The notes: generated by a model not told the origin, from the letters alone. DNA of 64,000 nucleotides from Halopseudomonas formosensis (GCF_900115905.1 NZ_FOYD01000010.1:1-64000), one strand, 5' to 3'; shown: positions 1 to 10,472, counted from the first letter of the stretch. Program-made: numbers and translations.

Positions 1-168
1 TTTGAGAAAACCCTAAACTTGGCTCAGCCTTTAATAAACTCATGAATTCACGAGTTACTTGTCAGGCTGATAATCTTGCGATCATCCAGCTACTCACAAG
101 CACCCACACGAATTACTTGATTCCAATTTGTTAAAGAGCGATTCGGTTGCCACTTCGTTCAACCAAGG
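1..168 (-). other. rRNA operon leader (5' external transcribed spacer), 16S gene lies off the left edge
   Basis: Read on the minus strand, this stretch follows three rrn-type promoters, carries a boxA antitermination element and ends in sequence of the kind that precedes Pseudomonas 16S genes (a GGTTTTCTC-type element at the left edge). No mature rRNA bases are in the window, so the 16S gene is inferred to begin just beyond position 1. No protein-coding gene is credible in 1-464. Confidence 0.8.
128..139 (-). promoter_or_regulatory. boxA of the rrn leader
   Basis: The minus strand reads GCTCTTTAACAA, matching the bacterial rrn boxA consensus (TGCTCTTTAACAA) except at the first base, which is C at position 140. 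BoxA in nascent rRNA leaders recruits NusB/NusE antitermination factors. It lies about 36 bases downstream of the nearest rrn -10 box. Confidence 0.85.
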
Positions 169-174
169 CCGCGC

Positions 175-202
175 ATTCTACGCTAACCTCCTGATCTGTC
201 AA
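175..202 (-). promoter_or_regulatory. rrn promoter P3 (nearest the 16S gene)
   Basis: On the minus strand a TTGACA -35 (197-202) and a TAGAAT -10 (175-180) are separated by 16 bases. The bases after the -10 are GC-rich (GCGCGGCC), the kind of discriminator associated with stringent control. An A-rich stretch lies just upstream of the -35. Confidence 0.8.
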
Positions 203-284
203 GCGTTTTTGTTTCGATTCTGTTGCCTCGAAACCGCCTGGCGATCGACCCGGAAGCTGTTCGCCTGCCGTGTCAGGGAGGCGC

Positions 285-312
285 ATTCTACAGGATCAGA
301 ACCCCTTGTCAA
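285..312 (-). promoter_or_regulatory. rrn promoter P2
   Basis: On the minus strand a TTGACA -35 (307-312) and a TAGAAT -10 (285-290) are 16 bases apart, followed by GCGCCTCC. The hexamers and spacing are identical to P3 110 bases downstream, and the context around the -10 is nearly the same, suggesting promoter duplication. Confidence 0.8.
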
Positions 313-384
313 CGCCTTCCGTAAAACCTTTTTCACTGCCTCGGTGACGGGGTTGAACCGGCCGCCGCAGCGATGAGGTGGCGA

Positions 385-412
385 ATTATAGACCCATTCG
401 CCGCCTCGTCAA
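385..412 (-). promoter_or_regulatory. rrn promoter P1 (most distal)
   Basis: On the minus strand a TTGACG -35 (407-412), a 16-base spacer and a perfect TATAAT -10 (385-390) are visible. It is the first of three promoters spaced 110 and 100 bases apart and begins just after the malic enzyme 3' hairpin. Confidence 0.75.
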
Positions 413-427
413 GCACCTTTTGGCGCA

Positions 428-459
428 CTGCTGCGCAGCCCGGTCGGGCTGCGCAGCAG
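428..459 (-). terminator. Perfect 15-bp inverted repeat after the malic enzyme gene
   Basis: Arms at 428-442 and 445-459 are perfectly complementary with a two-base centre (GT). The repeat begins five bases after the malic enzyme stop and lies before rrn P1. Neither strand has a T tract after it, so it is not a textbook intrinsic terminator; it may end transcription less directly or protect the mRNA 3' end. Confidence 0.5.
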
Positions 460-464
460 CCACC

Positions 465-1727
465 TCAGAAGCAGTCTTCGACCGACTTCAGCGGGTAGTG
501 TGCCGGGTAGGGCAGACGGGCCACGCCGCTGTCGATGGCAGCCTGGGCTACTGCAGCGGGCACCTTCTCGATCAGACGCACATCCATCGGCTTGGGAATG
601 ATGTACTCGCGACCAAATTCCAGATTCAGATCGCCGTAGGCCTGCATGACGTAATCCGGCACCGGCTCCTTGGCCAGCTCGCGGATGGCGTGCACAGCGG
701 CGATCTTCATTTCCTCGTTGATGCGGGTTGCACGAACATCCAGCGCACCACGGAAGATGAAGGGGAAGCCCAGTACGTTGTTGACCTGGTTGGGGTAGTC
801 GGAACGACCGGTAGCCATGATCACGTCAGGACGAGAAGCATGGGCCAGCTCCGGACTGATTTCCGGATCCGGGTTGGAGCAGGCAAAAACGATGGGGTTT
901 TCAGCCATCAGCTTGAGCTCCGCCGGCTGCAGCAGATTCGGACCGGACAGGCCGACGAATACGTCAGCACCCTTGATCGCATCGGTCAGGGTGCGCTTGT
1001 CGGTTTCGTTGGCGAAGATCGCCTTGTGCTCGTTCAGGTCGTCGCGACCGGCATGGATCACACCCTTGCGATCAACCATGCTGATATTTTCTACGGCAGC
1101 ACCCAGACTGATAAGCAGCTTCATGCAGGCTACGGCGGCGGCGCCGGCACCCAGACAGACGATCTTGGCATCTTCCAGCTTCTTGTCTGCCAACTCCAGA
1201 GCGTTGAGCATGGCTGCTGCAGTAACAATGGCAGTACCGTGCTGATCATCGTGAAAAACCGGAATATCGCACTGCTCGATGAGCGCACGCTCGATCTCAA
1301 AGCACTCCGGAGCCTTGATATCCTCAAGGTTGATACCGCCGAAGGTGCAGGAGATGCGCTTGACCGTATCGATGAAGGCCTGGGGGCTTTCCGCTTCGAC
1401 CTCGATATCGAACACATCAACGCCGGCAAAGCGCTTGAACAGTACGCCCTTGCCTTCCATTACCGGCTTGGAGGCCAGCGGACCGAGATTGCCCAGACCG
1501 AGAATAGCAGTACCGTCGGAGATCACCGCCACCAGGTTGCCCTTGCCGGTGTATTTGAATGCCAGATCTGCGTCCTTGGCAATTTCACGCACAGGCTCAG
1601 CAACACCGGGACTGTAAGCCAGCGCGAGATCGCGCGCAGTAGCGGTAGGCTTGGTCAGCTCGACACTCAGCTTACCCGGACGGGGGTGAGCATGATATTC
1701 GAGTGCATCGGTTCTCAGATCAGACAT
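465..1727 (-). CDS. Malic enzyme, short form
   Basis: Malic enzymes convert L-malate to pyruvate and CO2 with reduction of NAD(P), supplying pyruvate and reducing power during growth on organic acids. At 420 residues this is the short form, with an N-terminal malic domain ([18 protein letters not shown]) and an NAD(P)-binding domain (GAGAAAVA), and without the phosphotransacetylase-like C-terminal extension of MaeB. The start at MSDLRTDAL was chosen because the upstream 24 residues are low-complexity and not family-like. The gene runs toward the rrn promoters, and a perfect hairpin follows its stop. Whether NAD or NADP is preferred cannot be told from the sequence. Confidence 0.93.
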   Translation of the reverse strand: MSDLRTDALEYHAHPRPGKLSVELTKPTATARDLALAYSPGVAEPVREIAKDADLAFKYTGKGNLVAVISDGTAILGLGNLGPLASKPVMEGKGVLFKRFAGVDVFDIEVEAESPQAFIDTVKRISCTFGGINLEDIKAPECFEIERALIEQCDIPVFHDDQHGTAIVTAAAMLNALELADKKLEDAKIVCLGAGAAAVACMKLLISLGAAVENISMVDRKGVIHAGRDDLNEHKAIFANETDKRTLTDAIKGADVFVGLSGPNLLQPAELKLMAENPIVFACSNPDPEISPELAHASRPDVIMATGRSDYPNQVNNVLGFPFIFRGALDVRATRINEEMKIAAVHAIRELAKEPVPDYVMQAYGDLNLEFGREYIIPKPMDVRLIEKVPAAVAQAAIDSGVARLPYPAHYPLKSVEDCF

Positions 1728-1844
1728 GATTACAATTCCGGTCAAGTTGCTTATTGTGTTTCCGAACAATCGAGAATACAGAAAACACCTACCCCTCACA
1801 AGGCTGCCGCTGCGCCTGCTGCAAAGGGTCGCAGCGCCCTCCTG

Positions 1845-2612
1845 TCACTGCAGGAACATCAGCCGGGCTTCGGCCTGCGGGAGCATGTAGCGCTTCTGTC
1901 CCTGCCTCGCCCGTCCGCGATCCACCACCCAGCCACGCACTTCCAGCTCGCGTCCCGTTGCACGCAGCAACTGGTCCACCCCGACCATGTCCCGAGGCAG
2001 ACGCAGGGTAAGCGGCCCATCCATATCCAGCCAGACATGCTCGCGACTGCGACTGACCCGCTCGATCCGACCACGGACAAGCTGGAAACCGGGCCCCACC
2101 TGAGCAGCGCGGCGCACGGGAGAGTACTGCCAGACACCCAGACCACGCTGGCGGGCATGCTGCTCGTGTTGAAGGTGACACTCCAGCAGACCGGTATTGG
2201 GCGGCAGACCGATAGTGAAACCCAACCCACGCATCAACAGCCTGGCCTCGATATTGGCGCCGCGGGCGTCAAACAGATGACCGAGCGTGCGACCGTACCT
2301 GTCCTGCGGCTGCGCACCAATGATCATGCGCAGCTGCGAGCCGCTGACCAGACGCAGCAGCTCCCGACGCGCGGCCTGGGCATAGGGCTCGGACGGCTGA
2401 CCGTCGCGCCCCATCTCAGGTGCATTGATCCCGATCAGTCGCACACGCCGGCCATCGGCCAGATCCAGGGTATCGCCATCAATGACACGCTTGCTCGATA
2501 CCACCTCGCCGGCGCCCGGCTGACTGCAGTATTCAGCATGGATCGTCGGAGCCAGTAGCCAGAAAACAAGAAAGGCGCCCCAGAGGGACGCCTTTCCTGA
2601 TAACAGGGCCAT
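1845..2612 (-). CDS. Secreted thermonuclease-like (SNase) nuclease
   Basis: A 255-residue protein with an N-terminal hydrophobic signal segment ending near IHA (about residue 25) and a staphylococcal-nuclease fold domain at about 40-160. Visible family motifs are DGDTLDL, RLIGINAPE and DRYGRTLGHL, which supply the Ca-binding acidic residues and catalytic Arg/Glu of the family. A further domain of about 90 residues follows. It probably cleaves nucleic acid outside the cytoplasm. The only good ATG (2612) places the first codons inside the rpmE terminator hairpin, so the start deserves checking. Its stop is 117 bases before the malic enzyme ATG. Confidence 0.85.
   Translation of the reverse strand: MALLSGKASLWGAFLVFWLLAPTIHAEYCSQPGAGEVVSSKRVIDGDTLDLADGRRVRLIGINAPEMGRDGQPSEPYAQAARRELLRLVSGSQLRMIIGAQPQDRYGRTLGHLFDARGANIEARLLMRGLGFTIGLPPNTGLLECHLQHEQHARQRGLGVWQYSPVRRAAQVGPGFQLVRGRIERVSRSREHVWLDMDGPLTLRLPRDMVGVDQLLRATGRELEVRGWVVDRGRARQGQKRYMLPQAEARLMFLQ
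2561..2595 (-). terminator. Intrinsic terminator of rpmE inside the nuclease 5' coding end
   Basis: On the minus strand an 11-bp stem with one G-U pair (plus-strand arms 2571-2581 and 2585-2595) has a 3-base loop and is followed by a T-rich tail (CTTGTTTTCT). It lies 34 bases after the rpmE stop but inside codons 6-17 of the nuclease frame. Confidence 0.75.
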
Positions 2613-2628
2613 GGTGATGGCGCCGGTC

Positions 2629-2844
2629 TTACTTCTTGGTGCTGACGGCACCGAAACGCTGGTTGAAGCGCTCGATACGACCGCCGGTGTCCACAACCTT
2701 CTGCTTGCCGGTATAGAACGGATGGCAGGCGGAGCAGACGTCCAGATAGATGTTCTTGCCCAGAGTGGAGCGGGTCTTGATCACATTGCCGCAACCACAG
2801 GTGGCTTCGATTTCTTCGTATGCAGGATGCAGATTAGCTTTCAT
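2629..2844 (-). CDS. rpmE: 50S ribosomal protein L31 (zinc form)
   Basis: A 71-residue large-subunit ribosomal protein. It keeps the zinc-binding cysteines of the C+ type (CGCG near residue 16 and CSAC near 37) and the conserved ends HPAYEEIEA and HPFYTGKQ...RFNQRFG. The start at 2844 is preferred over the ATG two codons upstream because GAGGA sits 6-7 bases before it but abuts the other. An intrinsic terminator follows. Zinc-containing L31 is the form used under zinc sufficiency; no zinc-free paralogue is in the window. Confidence 0.97.
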   Translation of the reverse strand: MKANLHPAYEEIEATCGCGNVIKTRSTLGKNIYLDVCSACHPFYTGKQKVVDTGGRIERFNQRFGAVSTKK

Positions 2845-3053
2845 GGTCATTCCTCGGTTTTGTGTGCCGCCACCGGACCAACCTGATCAGGCACCGCACT
2901 GTGTAATCTACCCGGCACCGAAACAGACACGAATGGACCGGAAAATAGGCCGGCGATAATAACAGAATTCCGCTGGCACGCAAGTACCGCGGTCTACAGG
3001 CCGGTCCACCGATGTTACCATCAGCTGTCTGACAGAGAAGGATATCCGCCGAC

Positions 3054-5270
3054 GTGCCAGCTCCGATCATCCAGGTTGCCCTGCCCTCCCCATTGCGTCG
3101 CCTGTTCGATTACCGCGGGCCGGCCGGGGTGCGCGCCGAGCATCTGCCGATTGGTGCCCGGGTCCGGGTCCCCTTCGGCAACCGTCAGCTGGTAGGCCTG
3201 ATTGCCGGCATCGCCGAGCATTCCAGCGTACCCGCCGGCAAGCTGAAGCAGGCAGCGGAGCTGCTGGACCACCAGTCGCTGCTGCCCGACAGTCTCTGGC
3301 AACTGTGCCGCTGGACAGCCAGCTATTATCAGCATGGCCTGGGCGACACCCTGAGCAGCGCGTTGCCCGTGCTGCTGCGCCAGGGCGAGCCGGCGCTGGC
3401 ACGTCAGGACATGCTCTGGCAATTGCTCCCCGGAGCCTACCCGGAACATCCAGCCATCAGTCGTGCGCCCAAACAGAAACAGGCAGTACAGACTCTGGCC
3501 ATGCATCCCCACGGCCTGTCCCACGCCCTGCTCAGCCAGTGGGGGCTGACCCGGGACGCACTGGAATCACTGGAGCGCAAGGGCCTGGTACAGAGAATCA
3601 CCCAGTCACCCCACCACAGCAACGAGCCCCGTCCTCTATTAAGGGAGCCGGCGCTGCAACCCAACGACGAACAGCAGGCTGCGCTGGACCGCATCATCGC
3701 CGCCGAGGGCTTTCAATGCTGGCTGCTGGAGGGGGTGACCGGCAGTGGCAAGACGGAAGTCTACCTGCAGGCGATCGAACACTGCCTGAAGCGCCAGCGC
3801 CAGGCACTGGTCCTGATCCCGGAGATCGGCCTGACGCCGCAGACCATGGAGCGCTTCCGACGCCGCTTCAATGTGCCGGTGGTGATCCTGCACTCGGGCC
3901 TCAATGACCGCGAGCGTCTGGACGCCTGGATCGCCGCCCGCGACGGCGAGGCGAGCATCGTCATCGGTACCCGCTCGGCCATATTCACACCCCTGGCCAG
4001 GCCCGGCCTGATCATCGTTGATGAAGAACACGACCTGTCCTACAAGCAGCAGGACGGCCTGCGCTACAACGCCCGGGACCTGGCGGTCTACCGCGGGCAT
4101 CTGGAGCAGGTCGGCGTGATCCTCGGCTCTGCCACACCCTCCTTCGAGAGTCTGCACAATGTCCAGCGCGGTCGCTACCAGCTGCTGCGCCTGACGCAAC
4201 GGGCCGGGAATGCGCAGCCACCCCGCTTCCAGAGTCTGGATATCCGCAGTCGCCCTCTGGAGGGCGGCATGTCCCGCCCGCTCATCCAGCTGATGGGCGA
4301 GCACCTGCGCCAGGGCAACCAGGTGCTGGTGTTCATCAACCGGCGCGGCTTCGCCCCTACGCTGATGTGTCACGACTGCGGCTGGATGGCCGAGTGCCGG
4401 CGCTGCGATGCGCGCATGACCCTGCACCAGTTCCCGCCCCAGCTGCATTGCCACCACTGCGGCAGTCAGCGGCCTGTCGACCGCACCTGCCCCTCCTGCC
4501 AGGGCGAGCAGCTGCGCCCGGTGGGCGCGGGTACCGAGCGCACCGAAGAGCATCTGATCAGCTGCTTTCCGGACTTCCCGGTTCTGCGCATTGACCGCGA
4601 TACCATGGGCCGCAAGCAGGCCATGCAGGAAATGCTTGCGCGCATCCACAGTGGCGAACCCTGCGTGCTGGTCGGCACCCAGATGCTTGCCAAGGGGCAT
4701 CACTTCCCGGACGTGACCCTGGTGGCGATCCTGGATGCCGATGGCGGCCTGTTTTCCGCGGACTTCCGCGGCCCGGAACGTATGGCCCAGCAGATCATCC
4801 AGGTGGCCGGGCGCGCCGGACGCGCCAGCAAGCCCGGACAGGTCATCATCCAGACCCACATGGCCGAACACCCGCTGCTGCTGGATCTGGTCGAGCATGA
4901 CTATGCCCGCTTCGCCGAACGGGAGCTGGCCGCGCGTCAGCAGGCCGGACTGCCGCCCTACAGTTTCACCGCTCTGCTGCGCGCAGAGGCCAATGACCTG
5001 GCCCAGACCGACGCCTTTCTCGACGGCGCGGTGGAGCTGGCCGACGGGCTGCTCGCCCGCCACCGGATCCAGGGCCTTGAGCTGCTCGGACCGGTACCTT
5101 CGCCGATGGAGCGCCGGGCCGGTCGCTACCGCGCCCAGCTGCTGATCCTGGCCACCCAGCGCTCGGCGCTGCACCAGCTGCTGCACCTGCTGCTGGTCGA
5201 ACTGGAGCAGCAACCCCAGGCGCGGCGGGTACGCTGGTCGATTGATGTCGACCCGATGGACATGTTCTAG
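3054..5270 (+). CDS. priA: Primosomal protein N' (replication restart helicase PriA)
   Basis: A 738-residue superfamily-2 DNA helicase that recognises stalled or repaired forks and reloads the replisome. It has an N-terminal fork-binding domain, a Walker A motif GVTGSGKT at 227-234 (K233), a DEEH Walker B at 323-326, and a zinc-binding insertion with paired cysteines at about 439-482 (CHDCG, CRRCD, CHHCG, CPSCQ). The C-terminal helicase half ends in WSIDVDPMDMF. The start is GTG at 3054, with AAGGA about 12 bases upstream. It is divergent from rpmE and followed by argS. Confidence 0.97.
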   Translation: MPAPIIQVALPSPLRRLFDYRGPAGVRAEHLPIGARVRVPFGNRQLVGLIAGIAEHSSVPAGKLKQAAELLDHQSLLPDSLWQLCRWTASYYQHGLGDTLSSALPVLLRQGEPALARQDMLWQLLPGAYPEHPAISRAPKQKQAVQTLAMHPHGLSHALLSQWGLTRDALESLERKGLVQRITQSPHHSNEPRPLLREPALQPNDEQQAALDRIIAAEGFQCWLLEGVTGSGKTEVYLQAIEHCLKRQRQALVLIPEIGLTPQTMERFRRRFNVPVVILHSGLNDRERLDAWIAARDGEASIVIGTRSAIFTPLARPGLIIVDEEHDLSYKQQDGLRYNARDLAVYRGHLEQVGVILGSATPSFESLHNVQRGRYQLLRLTQRAGNAQPPRFQSLDIRSRPLEGGMSRPLIQLMGEHLRQGNQVLVFINRRGFAPTLMCHDCGWMAECRRCDARMTLHQFPPQLHCHHCGSQRPVDRTCPSCQGEQLRPVGAGTERTEEHLISCFPDFPVLRIDRDTMGRKQAMQEMLARIHSGEPCVLVGTQMLAKGHHFPDVTLVAILDADGGLFSADFRGPERMAQQIIQVAGRAGRASKPGQVIIQTHMAEHPLLLDLVEHDYARFAERELAARQQAGLPPYSFTALLRAEANDLAQTDAFLDGAVELADGLLARHRIQGLELLGPVPSPMERRAGRYRAQLLILATQRSALHQLLHLLLVELEQQPQARRVRWSIDVDPMDMF

Positions 5271-5356
5271 TTAAGCTGCAGCCACACCTGACATGCACAG
5301 GGATTTGGCAAGCCTGCGGTTAAGTCGGATAATGTCGGGTTTTCCACAGGCCGTAG

Positions 5357-7120
<1,764 letters not shown>

Positions 7121-7125
7121 CCTGC

Positions 7126-7719
7126 ATGGCCAAAGCACGTAAAGCCCCCCGCCGCGGCGCCAGCCGGGCCAGTCCGAAATCCGGCCCGCGGGTGCCGGTA
7201 TGGCTGATCGCCTGTTGCGTGGCCGTGGTCGGCCTGTTCGTCGCCTTCCTGTTTACCCTGGAACCGGGGCAGGACAGCGTCAAGCGGGACACTGTGGTCA
7301 CCCCGCCTGCCCCCAAGGCCGAGCCACCCCGGCGCCAGAGCCCGAGCTACGATTTCTACACCCTGCTGCCGGAATCGGAAGTGGTGTCACCCGGTCGTCG
7401 ACCCGAGCCACCCCCGCCGCCACCGCCGCCCGCGGAGCCGCCGACAAGCAAGCCTGAACAGGCGGCGGCCCCCACCACCCAGTATTTTCTCCAGGCGGGC
7501 TCCTTCCGCCAGCGCAGCGAGGCAGACCGGGTGCGTGCGCAGATCATCCTGATGGGGCTGGATGCCCGACTCGAGGATGCCAAGCTGGCCAACGGCGAGG
7601 TCTGGCACCGGGTTCAGGTCGGCCCCTTCCCCGACCAGTCCCGCCTGGCGCAGGCCGAGCGCACCCTGTCCGGCAACGGCTTCAGCAACCTGCTGCGCCA
7701 GCAGCGCAGCGTTCGCTGA
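7126..7719 (+). CDS. SPOR-domain membrane protein (FtsN-like)
   Basis: A 197-residue bitopic inner-membrane protein. A basic N-terminus is followed by one transmembrane segment (about residues 25-45), then a periplasmic linker with a run of prolines near 88-96, and a C-terminal SPOR domain from about 118 ([20 protein letters not shown]). SPOR domains bind denuded peptidoglycan at the septum, and proteins of this layout sit next to argS in pseudomonads. It resembles a minimal FtsN-type divisome protein, but the assignment to cell division is from family knowledge. A 10-bp hairpin follows the stop. Confidence 0.88.
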   Translation: MAKARKAPRRGASRASPKSGPRVPVWLIACCVAVVGLFVAFLFTLEPGQDSVKRDTVVTPPAPKAEPPRRQSPSYDFYTLLPESEVVSPGRRPEPPPPPPPPAEPPTSKPEQAAAPTTQYFLQAGSFRQRSEADRVRAQIILMGLDARLEDAKLANGEVWHRVQVGPFPDQSRLAQAERTLSGNGFSNLLRQQRSVR

Positions 7720-7727
7720 GTCCTTCC

Positions 7728-7756
7728 ATCGGCGGCCAGCCGGCCGCCGATCTTTG
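7728..7756 (+). terminator. Intrinsic terminator after the SPOR gene
   Basis: A perfect 10-bp stem (7728-7737 with 7742-7751), a 4-base loop and a short T-rich tail (CTTTG). It separates argS-SPOR transcription from the heat-shock hslVU promoter that begins 13 bases further on. Confidence 0.7.
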
Positions 7757-7768
7757 CTCGACCTCCCG

Positions 7769-7797
7769 CTTGAATTCGTCCCGCAGCGTCCCCAGAT
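7769..7797 (+). promoter_or_regulatory. Candidate sigma32 heat-shock promoter of hslVU
   Basis: A CTTGAA -35 (7769-7774) and a CCCCAGAT -10 (7790-7797) are separated by 15 bases. This fits the RpoH consensus CTTGAAA...CCCCATNT with two mismatches. It lies 62 bases before the hslV GTG and directly after the terminator of the previous gene. Confidence 0.75.
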
Positions 7798-7858
7798 AAG
7801 GCTCAAAGACAGCGCGTCCGTCGTGCTGCATTTTCTGAACAGCCAACAGGAGCTGCGC

Positions 7859-8389
7859 GTGACTACAATCGTTTCAGTACGCCGCCACGGCAAGGTGGTC
7901 ATCGGTGGCGATGGCCAGGTTTCCCTGGGCAACACCGTCATGAAGGGCAACGCACGCAAGGTGCGTCGCCTGTATCACGACAAGGTGATCGCCGGCTTTG
8001 CCGGGGGCACGGCCGATGCCTTCACCCTGTTCGAACATTTCGAAGCCCAGCTGGAGAAGCACCAGGGTCATCTGGTACGTGCCGCCGTGGAAATGGCCAA
8101 GGAGTGGCGTACCGATCGCACCCTGCGCCGGCTGGAGGCACTGCTGGCGGTCGCCAACAAGGATGCCTCGCTGATCATTACCGGCAACGGCGATGTGCTC
8201 GAACCCGAGGAGGGTCTGATCGCCATCGGTTCCGGGGGGCCCTATGCTCAGTCCGCCGCTCGCGCCCTGCTGCGCCATACCGATCTGTCCGCCCGGGAAA
8301 TCGTCGAATCCAGCCTGGGCATCGCCGGCGAGATCTGCATCTATACCAACCAGAATCAGACAATCGAGGAGCTGGACGCCGATACCTGA
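7859..8389 (+). CDS. hslV: HslV, peptidase subunit of the HslUV (ClpQY) protease
   Basis: A 176-residue threonine peptidase forming two stacked hexameric rings capped by HslU. The GTG start at 7859 puts Thr at position 2, the catalytic N-terminal nucleophile after Met removal (MTTIVSVRR). AGGAG lies seven bases upstream. The conserved sequences [25 protein letters not shown] and [13 protein letters not shown] AIGSGGPYA are present, and the C-terminus TIEELDADT is typical. hslU starts 21 bases after the stop. A sigma32-type promoter precedes the pair. Confidence 0.97.
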   Translation: MTTIVSVRRHGKVVIGGDGQVSLGNTVMKGNARKVRRLYHDKVIAGFAGGTADAFTLFEHFEAQLEKHQGHLVRAAVEMAKEWRTDRTLRRLEALLAVANKDASLIITGNGDVLEPEEGLIAIGSGGPYAQSAARALLRHTDLSAREIVESSLGIAGEICIYTNQNQTIEELDADT

Positions 8390-8409
8390 GGCGGCCGGAA
8401 GCACAGCAC

Positions 8410-9750
8410 ATGTCCATGACACCCCGTGAAATCGTCCATGAACTGGACCGCCACATCATCGGCCAGCACGATGCCAAGCGCGCCGTGGCCATAGCCCTGC
8501 GCAACCGCTGGCGGCGGCAGCAGCTGCCCGAGCACCTGCGCCAGGAAGTGACACCGAAGAACATCCTCATGATCGGGCCGACCGGCGTCGGCAAGACCGA
8601 GATCGCCCGTCGCCTGGCGCGCCTGGCCCAGGCCCCCTTCATCAAGGTCGAAGCCACCAAGTTCACCGAAGTGGGCTACGTGGGCCGCGATGTGGAATCC
8701 ATCATCCGCGATCTGGTCGATGCTTCGCTGAAGATGCTGCGCCAGCAGGAAATGGAGAAGGTCGGCCATCGCGCCGAGGATGCCGCCGAGGAACGCATCC
8801 TCGATGCGCTGCTGCCTCCGCCCCGCCAGGGCACCGGCGAGGAGCCGGCGCGGGAGGACTCCAGCACCCGCCAGCTGTTCCGCAAGCGCCTGCGCGAGGG
8901 TCAGCTGGACGACAAGGAGATCGATATCGAGGTGGCCGACGCGCCGGTGGGTGTGGAGATCATGGCACCGCCGGGCATGGAAGAGATGACCAGCCAGCTG
9001 CAGAACATGTTCTCCGGCTTCGGCAAGGGGCGGCGCAAGACCCGCAAGCTCAAGGTGCGGGAAGCCTTCAAGTTGATCCGCGACGAGGAAGCTGCGCGCC
9101 TGGTCAACGAGGAGGATCTGAAGGCCCGTGCCATCGAGGCCGCCGAGCAGAACGGCATCGTCTTCCTCGACGAGATCGACAAGGTCAGCAAGCGCGCCAA
9201 CAGCGGCAGCGGTGCCGATGTGTCCCGCGAGGGTGTGCAGCGTGACTTGCTGCCATTGATCGAGGGCTGCACGGTGAACACCAAGTTCGGCATGGTCCGC
9301 ACCGACCACATCCTGTTCATTGCCTCGGGCGCCTTCCACCTGACCAAGCCGTCGGATCTGATTCCGGAACTGCAGGGCCGCCTGCCTATCCGCGTGGAAC
9401 TCCAGTCGCTGACCCCGGAGGACTTCAAGCGCATTCTCACCGAGCCCCATGCGTCCCTGACCGAGCAGTACCGCGCCCTGCTCAAGACCGAGGGCCTGGA
9501 GGTCGAGTTCGCCGAGGACGCCATTGCCCGTCTGGCGGAGATCGCCTGGCAGGTCAATGAGAAGACCGAAAACATCGGTGCCCGCCGCCTGCACACGGTG
9601 CTCGAGCGCCTGCTGGAGGAGCTGTCCTTCAGCGCCGGGGATCTGGCTTCCAAGCAGGAGGGCAAGCCCCTGGTGATCGACGCCGCCTACGTGAATCAGC
9701 ATCTGGGCGAGCTGGCGGTCAACGAAGACCTGTCGCGTTACATCCTCTGA
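8410..9750 (+). CDS. hslU: HslU, ATPase subunit of the HslUV protease
   Basis: A 446-residue AAA+ unfoldase that feeds substrates into HslV. The N-terminus [19 protein letters not shown] fits the family, with Walker A GPTGVGKT at 56-63, the pore motif GYVGRDVE, an I-domain insertion at about 110-240, and Walker B IVFLDEID. The C-terminal tail LSRYIL that docks into HslV is intact. A second ATG two codons downstream could also serve as start. It is cotranscribed with hslV, and the DUF971 gene follows after 21 bases. Confidence 0.97.
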   Translation: MSMTPREIVHELDRHIIGQHDAKRAVAIALRNRWRRQQLPEHLRQEVTPKNILMIGPTGVGKTEIARRLARLAQAPFIKVEATKFTEVGYVGRDVESIIRDLVDASLKMLRQQEMEKVGHRAEDAAEERILDALLPPPRQGTGEEPAREDSSTRQLFRKRLREGQLDDKEIDIEVADAPVGVEIMAPPGMEEMTSQLQNMFSGFGKGRRKTRKLKVREAFKLIRDEEAARLVNEEDLKARAIEAAEQNGIVFLDEIDKVSKRANSGSGADVSREGVQRDLLPLIEGCTVNTKFGMVRTDHILFIASGAFHLTKPSDLIPELQGRLPIRVELQSLTPEDFKRILTEPHASLTEQYRALLKTEGLEVEFAEDAIARLAEIAWQVNEKTENIGARRLHTVLERLLEELSFSAGDLASKQEGKPLVIDAAYVNQHLGELAVNEDLSRYIL

Positions 9751-9771
9751 CCCGAGTGGAATCGATCAGCC

Positions 9772-10152
9772 ATGAGCAGCCCCATCCCCACCGGCATCAA
9801 GTTGCGCAAGGCGTCACGCACGCTGGAACTGGAGTATGCCGACGGTACCCGTTTCAGCCTGCCGGCGGAGTTTCTGCGGGTGCATTCGCCCTCGGCGGAG
9901 GTGCAGGGCCATGGTCAACCGATTCTGCAGACCGGCAAGCAGAATGTTGCCCTGGTGGGCCTTGAGCCCGCCGGCAACTATGCGCTCAAGCTGGTGTTCG
10001 ACGATGGCCACGACAGCGGCCTGTACAGCTGGGACTACCTCTACCGGCTCGGGCAGGATCAGGACCGACTGTGGCAGGAGTATCTGGACCGGCTGCGCCG
10101 GGCCGGCGCCAGCCGCGACCCGGATGTTTCCGTGGTCCGCATCCTGCCCTAG
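9772..10152 (+). CDS. DUF971 (gamma-butyrobetaine hydroxylase-like N-terminal domain) protein
   Basis: A 126-residue cytosolic protein consisting only of the domain found at the N-terminus of gamma-butyrobetaine hydroxylases (LEYADGTRFSLPAEFLRV, ALKLVFDDGHDSGLYSWDYL). The domain is related to Fe-S assembly scaffold-type folds, but stand-alone bacterial members have no established reaction. It follows hslU by 21 bases and is probably in its transcript. In Pseudomonas the PHA synthase cluster usually comes next; here it is missing and a convergent small gene follows. Confidence 0.85.
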   Translation: MSSPIPTGIKLRKASRTLELEYADGTRFSLPAEFLRVHSPSAEVQGHGQPILQTGKQNVALVGLEPAGNYALKLVFDDGHDSGLYSWDYLYRLGQDQDRLWQEYLDRLRRAGASRDPDVSVVRILP

Positions 10153-10159
10153 CAACCCG

Positions 10160-10193
10160 GGCAGCGGGCCCGCAGGAGCGGGCGGGCCCTGCC
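10160..10193. terminator. Hairpin between converging genes
   Basis: An 8-bp GC stem (10166-10173 with 10182-10189) is extended by four more pairs across a two-base bulge (10160-10163 with 10190-10193). It sits between the converging DUF971 and PHA-system genes and could end transcripts from both sides. There is no T tract. The core resembles the GC-rich repeats (REP-like) common in Pseudomonas intergenic DNA. Confidence 0.5.
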
Positions 10194-10196
10194 GGA

Positions 10197-10472
10197 TCAG
10201 ACCAGATAGCGGTTGAGCGCCTTCTCGATCTCGCCCTTGACCATGCCGGCCATCGGCGACAGCATCATGCCGAGCTTGACTGCCACGCGCACGCTGTCCT
10301 CGCCGACCAGGATGCTGCCATCCACACCGCTGCGCTGGAACGTCAGCTCGTCATCCTGCCAGCGGCACTCGGCCCCCAGCTTGGTGGCCAGCTTGTCCGC
10401 CATCTTCTGCGCTCGCACCTTGGCCTCCTCCTTGCCCAGTGCATGCTCGCGGGTAATTTCCACTGTTGCCAT
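10197..10472 (-). CDS. Polyhydroxyalkanoic acid system family protein (PHA_gran_rgn)
   Basis: A 91-residue protein of the family named for its place beside PHA genes in pseudomonads (MATVEITREHALGKEEAKVRAQ, MLSPMAGMVKGEIEKALNRYL). Its biochemical role is not established; a granule- or membrane-associated function has been suggested from context. The start at 10472 has AAGGG seven bases upstream. The gene is intact although no PHA synthase, depolymerase or phasin is nearby. It is divergent from ubiE across a 152-base intergenic region. Confidence 0.8.
   Translation of the reverse strand: MATVEITREHALGKEEAKVRAQKMADKLATKLGAECRWQDDELTFQRSGVDGSILVGEDSVRVAVKLGMMLSPMAGMVKGEIEKALNRYLV

Noticed and set aside
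128-376. 82-codon open frame in the rrn leader
   Set aside because: It lies over boxA and the rrn promoters on the other strand and has no ribosome site or family match.
378-2558. Long plus-strand open frame across the malic enzyme and nuclease genes
   Set aside because: It runs antisense to two clearly recognised genes, has no family-like sequence, and arises from GC-rich codon bias.
7408-7446. Proline-codon run in the SPOR gene considered as a DNA repeat
   Set aside because: It is an ordinary low-complexity periplasmic linker of this protein type, not a tandem-repeat locus.
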